From the NCBI RefSeq assembly GCF_963678635.1, contig NW_026971356.1, positions 24,789 to 88,788 on the forward strand: a stretch of 64,000 nt of DNA, in the 5' to 3' direction. The DNA is from Symsagittifera roscoffensis. Taxonomy: Eukaryota > Xenacoelomorpha > Acoela > Convolutidae. The notes beneath the pieces were generated by a model. That model had not been told where the DNA came from, ran no database searches, and worked only from the letters and a program-made list of their open reading frames with translations. Made by a program: the position numbers and the translations under genes. Of this stretch, positions 58,660 to 64,000 are shown piece after piece (position 1 is the stretch's first letter; each line of letters opens with the position of its first letter).

Positions 58660-61135
58660 CTTGAAATCAAAAGAAAATCGGCTATTTCAATTGAATTGGA
58701 TTTGGCGATCACTACAATTTTTTCCTGACTATATGTGATTTTTCTACCTTTTCTATCCCTGTCAGAAAATCACCCCTACCTGATTGATGGAGACATTGAA
58801 GGGGGGAACAAACAGCGAGAAACTGTTGATTTGGGTTGATGTCGGAATTTTTTCTGAGAAATATGCGGTGTTTTGAGTGGTGTCAAAACTTCAAACTAAA
58901 CGAAAAAATTAAGAATCTTATTTAATCCATTTTTCTCTAGAAAACTTTTCTCTCTATTGAACCTATATTGGAAAAAAAAGAAATTGATCTCTTTTTGGAT
59001 GGGTTCAGTGTGACCTTATGATTTCAAAAGAATAATAAGATACGTTTGCTGTTTTTTTTGGCAAACTGCAAGAAAATTAGCAAATCGGAAGAAAATAAAT
59101 CCGAAAATCTATAGAAAGGTATGCAAATGAAAAACATCTGTCCAGAAATCCCAAGAGAATGCTAATACCCAGCTTTGAACTAGATATTGGTTTTATTACC
59201 ATTCTCTTCTTCAGTTTTTGTCAAAAACTTGTTATAGAGTGTACAAAAAACTACCGATGTAAACTCTATTTTTGTATCTGCTTCAAGTCAATTAAAGTAT
59301 CAATCATCAATCTAATTTCGGTCTTAACACATTGTCAACTTCAAGTAATTGTCAACTTTTTTCTCCGCAAGTCAATGAACTCAAGATCTCAGTGAAAAAC
59401 GATATCGTTCACTTTAATTTTTATTTTCAGCCCAATCAAAAGTTTTTATTTTACAGACAGTCAAAAATTAGGCTAGTTTGAAAAAGCAGCTTTCTATGGT
59501 TGTGTGAATCTTACTTTATTTAGGCATTTCAAATTTTTTCTCACCATAATTGATTGATCCAAATTTTTTTGAGTACGTAGTTGATTCTAGAAGGGGGGCA
59601 TGAGAGATTCCTTTGTCCGGAGTTGTTGCAGAGACGATGATTCGTTTTTATCACAAATTTTTTTAAATGACGAGTAAACTGCCAAAGCATATTATGAACC
59701 ACATTTCAAAAAATTTCAACTCGATTCAGAAAGACCTGTAAAATCAATAATTGAGCACATAGAACCTGTAATTGGTGGAGCTTTTATCCTTCAATATGCG
59801 AAAATGAATTTGGTTGAGCTTCGAAACTGTTTTTTTTATTACAAGTTTTTTCATGTTTCAGGTCTCAAAAAATGACACAGATTTGCTGTACTTAGCTCGT
59901 GCTGGGAAAAGTTATCAGTGTCTTCGTTCGTAAGACTGGGGAAAACTTATGGAATGATTGCAGATACATATTTGAGGCAGATTTTTTACACGATTGAGTT
60001 GTATCGTTCATATGAAACACGATATTCGAGAGCTTGACTTTTAAAGAATAACTCTGGTGTAGTGAAATGTTTATGTTGCAAGACTTCTCAAGAAATCAGA
60101 CAAGAAGAAGTTTGACAGCAACAGGTGGAAGAAATGAGTTCAGTAGGAACCGGATATAGACTTATAGTATTATACATTATAGTACCTCAATTAAAAAAGC
60201 ACTGAGTAAACAATTAATTTAATTTCAACAAACCGAGAACTCAGAATCATTTATCATATTTAAGAATTGAGTTATTTTTACCCAAAAGAACTAAGGATGA
60301 CGGAAATTACCTTTTTTTTGAATATGTAAGTAACTGATAGTGTAGTTGCGTTCAAGGCAGTATTGATTACCTACTTGTAAACTTGTGGCGAAAAGATTAC
60401 ACGATGCAGTGATAAAAATGATTCATCTTTTCATTTTGTTTTTTTTCCATCTTTCGAAATATTTTTTTTAAAGTGTTTTTTGTATTAAACTTTCGGTTTC
60501 AGTGTATCTTCCGGTAGGTTTCTCAAATATTCAAGGATATAGAAAAAACACGAAAAAGTAAGAGTTTCATTAGAAACGCATGCATCGGCAAATGTGAGCG
60601 CCAAAAAATGTTTACTCATTGGCACCAAATCTTTTTTTTAAACAAAATTACCATCTCACCATCTAAAACATGTCTAATTAAACTGAGAGACCAAATTCCT
60701 ATCAAGAAACATTTGATTTCAATCATAATCCTAATACATTGTTAACCTTATACACTATCTTAGCATATGGAAACATTGCGTGCAAAAACGTTCTAAAAAT
60801 TATCATCTGAAAGTTGGTATAACACATCCTTAGAAACTTTCGAGGCTATTATTTCTCTTAATACACTGAGAAAATTTTTCATTATCTCAATACAACGCGA
60901 GTTGTCCCGGAAACCTCTTCCTTATCTTAAAACTTGGATGACCGACGGCTACTCTCTTTCTGCTCATTCTACTCCTCCTTTGTAAGCGTAACTTCTTTTA
61001 ACGCATTCTCTGCTGTTAGCTTATCATAAATTTGAACTAACAATTTACTCGCCTTTGTTCCGCTGATGAATGTTTATTCTACTGTGGGAAAAAAATACAA
61101 AGAATTTACAAAATCTGTTGATACTAAAAGAACTT
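58660..61135 (+). pseudogene. Polinton polymerase C-terminal fragment, copy b
   Basis: Starts at the break of element D. The shared unit from 58801 is 2335 bp and is repeated at 61136. Readable parts: LPKHIMNH and a G.AFILQYAKMNLVELRNC block (about 59760-59830), matching the G..ILELSK..MYEF.Y block of Polinton polymerases. After a tttcag site (about 59856-59861) comes SKNDTDLLYLARAGKSY (59863-59913), which fits motif C with DTD. Many stops in between. The remaining 1.2 kb is AT-rich and has no gene. Confidence 0.5.
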
Positions 61136-63900
61136 GGGGGGAACAAACAGCGAGAAACTGTTGATTTGGGTTGATGCCGGAATTTTTTCTGAGAAACATG
61201 CGGTGTTTTGAGTGGTGTCAAAACTTCAAACTAAACGAAAAAATTAAGAATCTTATTTAATCCATTTTTCTCTGGAAAACTTTTCTCTCTATTGAACCTA
61301 TAATGGAAAAAAAAGAAATTGATCTCTTTTTGGATGGGTTCAGTGTGACCTTATGATTTCAAAAGAATAATAAGATACATTTGCTGTTTTGTTTTTGGCA
61401 AACTGCAAGAAAATTAGCAAATTGGAAGAAAATAAATCCGAAAATCTATAGAAATGTATGCAATTGAAAAACATCTGTCCAGAAATCCCAAGAGAATGCT
61501 AATACCCAGCTTTGAACTAGATGTTGGTTTTATTACCATTCTCTTCTTCAGTTTTTGTCAAAAGCTTGTTATAGAGTGTACAAAAAACTACCGATGTAAA
61601 CTCTATTTTTGTATCTGCTTCAAGTCAATTAAAGTATCAATCATCAATCTAATTTCGGTCTTAACACATTGTCAACTTCAAGTAATTGTCAACTTTTTTC
61701 TCCGCAAGTCAATAAACTCAAGATCTCAGTGAAAAACGATATCGTTCATTTTAATTTTTATTTTCAGCCCAATCAAAAGTTTTTATTTTACAGACAGTCA
61801 AAAATTAGGCTAGTTTGAAAAAGCAGCTTTCTATGGTTGTGTGAATCTTACTTTATTTAGGCATTTAAAATTTTTCTCACCATAATTGATTGATCCAAAT
61901 TTTTTTGAGTACGTAGTTGATTCTAGAAGGTTGGCATAAGAGATCCCTTTGTCCGGAGTTGTTGCAGAGACAATGATTCGTTTTTATCACAAATTTTTTT
62001 AAATGACGAGGAAACTGCCAAAGCATATTATGAACCACATTTCAAAAAATTTCAACTCGATTCAGAAAGACCTGTAAAATCAAAAATTGAGCACATAGAA
62101 CCTGTAATTGGTGGAGCTTTTATCCTTCAATATGCGAAAATGAATTTGGTTGAGCTTCGAAACTGTTTTTTTATTACAAGTTTTTTCATGTTTCAGGTCT
62201 CAAAAAATGACACAGATTTGCTGTACTTAGCTCGTGCTGGGAAAATTTATCAGTGTCTTCGTTCGTAAAACTGGGGAAAACTTATGGAATGATTGCAGAT
62301 ACATATTTGAGGCAGATTTTTTACACGATTAAATTGTATCTTTCATATGAAACACGATATTCGAGAGCTTGACTTTTAAAGAATAACTCTGGTGTAGTGA
62401 AATGTTTATGTTGCAAGACTTCTCAAGAAATCAGACAAGAAGAAGTTTGACAGCAACAGGTGGAAGAAATGAGTTCAGTAGGAACCGGATATTAACTTAT
62501 AGTATTATACATTATAGTACCTCAATTAAAAAAGCACTGAGTAAACAATTAATTTAATTTCAACAAACCGAGAACTCAGAATCATTTATCATATTTAAGA
62601 ACTGAGTTATTTTTACCCAAAAGAACTAAGGATGACGGAAATTACCTTTTTTTTGAATATGTAAGTAACTGATAGTGTAGTTGCGTTCAAGGCAGTATTG
62701 ATTACCTACTTGTAAACTTGTGGCGAAAAGATTACACGATGCAGTGATATAAATGATTCATCTTTTCATTTTTTTTTTTCCATCTTTCGAAATATTTTTT
62801 TTAAAGTGTTTTTTTTGTATTAAACTTTCGGTTTCAGTGTATCTTCCCGTAGGTTTCTCAAATATTCAAGGATATAGAAAAAACACGAAAAAGTAAGAGT
62901 TTCATTAGAAACGCATGCATCGGCAAATGTGAGCGCCAAAAAATATTTACTTATTGGCACTAAATCTTTTCTTAAACAAAATTACAATCTCACCATCTAA
63001 AACATGTCTAATTAAACTGAGAGACCAAATTCCTATCAAGAAACATTTGATTTCGATCATAATCCTAATACATTGTTAACCTTATACACTATCTTAGCAT
63101 ATGGAAACATTGCGTGCAAAAACGTTCTAAAAATTATCATTTGAAAGTTGGTATAACACATCCTCAGAAACTTTCGAGGCTATTATTTCTCTTAATACAC
63201 TGAGAAAATTTTTCATTATCTCAATACAACGCGAGTTGTCCCGGAAACATCTTCCTTATCTTAAAACTTGGATGACCGACGGCTACTCTCTTTCTGCTCA
63301 TTCTACTCCTCCTTTGTAAGCGTAACTTCTTCTAACGCATTCTCTGCTGTTAGCTTATCATAAATTTGAATAAACAATTTACTCGCCTTTGTTCCGCTGA
63401 TGAATGTTTATTCTACTGTGGGAAAAAATACAAAGAATTTACAAAATCTGTTGATACTAAAAGAACTTGATTACAGTTTTTTCCTAGTTTTATTTTTTCA
63501 AAATTAAGATTTTGAGACTTTCAACGCCTTTTCTGAACAAGTTTTCTCCTAACACAACAAAAGTGTTAGTTTTCATGATTTGTTAGAAAAGTGGGTTAAT
63601 ATAAAGTCAATTACCTGGCTCATAAGATGATCTGTTTCGTACCAAACTGGAACTGAGTATGCAGGAAACTATGGGAATATGAAAGAAGAACAACATCTTG
63701 AAGCTTTTTGTTTTTGATAACTGATCAATAACAGACTGATAACTGACAAAGTGAACAATCAACAGAAATTTGGTATTGATGAGAAGATAAATGTCCTTTG
63801 CTGAAAGAAATGAAACGGGATATTGTACCTTTAAAAGACAAAGTGTTTGTTGATGCAAAAATCAACCATTCAAAAAGGCAAGATGTAACCTGACAAACAC
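61136..63900 (+). pseudogene. Polinton polymerase C-terminal fragment, copy c
   Basis: Tandem duplicate of copy b, offset 2335 bp and nearly identical, including SKNDTDLLYLARAG (about 62195-62240). After about 63470 it continues into sequence that copy b lost at the join but copy a keeps (50530-51160). Copy c therefore shows the original right-hand end, and the tandem arose by joining aaagaactt to ggggggaacaaacag. Minus-strand frame 63858-63607 has a counterpart at 50924-50688 and is probably a chance frame in the repeat. Confidence 0.55.
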
Positions 63901-64000
63901 ACTTGCAATCTTATTTACTTGATCCGATAAAACTTGTCTTCACATAACAACTCACATGCGCTAAAAATCAAAAGTTACTAGATAAAAAGTAAACTTACTA

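Noticed and set aside
1-64000. tRNA, rRNA or snRNA genes
   Set aside because: No cloverleaf with A and B boxes or conserved rRNA stretch was recognised by eye; a covariance-model search would be needed to exclude them.

Overview
This window is a mosaic of decayed and rearranged mobile elements, with no host gene I can name. It comes from a eukaryote, very probably an invertebrate animal. It carries Ty3/Gypsy-type LTR retrotransposons on both strands, Maverick/Polinton DNA polymerase relics, and introns or pseudo-introns ending in tttcag. A 200-N gap marks it as a draft scaffold. The T-rich 3' splice-like sites and the Polinton relics would fit a nematode, but the sequence does not settle the taxon. 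There is no bacterial operon, tRNA, rRNA or CRISPR array.

Layout. Positions 1-4.8 kb hold an LTR family I call C, on the minus strand, arranged LTR - internal (with gap) - LTR - internal. Positions 4.9-24.2 kb are one large minus-strand Gypsy element, called B. Read from right to left it has a TATA box and leader, gag, aspartic protease, reverse transcriptase/RNase H, a linker, integrase, a C-terminal extension, and finally a domain that reads as a TARG1-like macro domain. The RT-RNase H-linker part is present five times in tandem (7.6-19.4 kb) and alternates between two unit types, giving a higher-order period of about 5 kb. Positions 24.2-31.7 kb hold an AT-rich LTR element on the plus strand that keeps gag but has lost pol. 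It is also arranged LTR - internal - LTR - partial internal.

Positions 31.7-34.5 kb carry two LTR-like fragments and a 658-bp element with 41-bp terminal inverted repeats. Positions 35.5-38 kb are a broken Polinton protein-primed DNA polymerase B. Positions 39-40.4 kb are a second, truncated relic of element B. Positions 40.9-41.5 kb hold unrecognised open frames. Positions 42.1-43.7 kb carry a third gag type with an inverted duplicate of part of itself. Positions 44-53 kb are repeated Polinton-like fragments. Positions 53.1-58.65 kb are a plus-strand Gypsy element D (LTR-like sequence, two minisatellites, gag with two CCHC knuckles) cut off at the start of protease. Positions 58.66-64 kb are a 2.335-kb tandem duplication of a Polinton polymerase C-terminal fragment.

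Every coding region seen is broken by stops, frameshifts or deletions, so the window reads as a graveyard of elements with repeated tandem and inverted rearrangement. The points most worth a second look are the macro domain at the end of element B's pol and the five-unit RT array. All identifications are by reading motifs. No database search was run.
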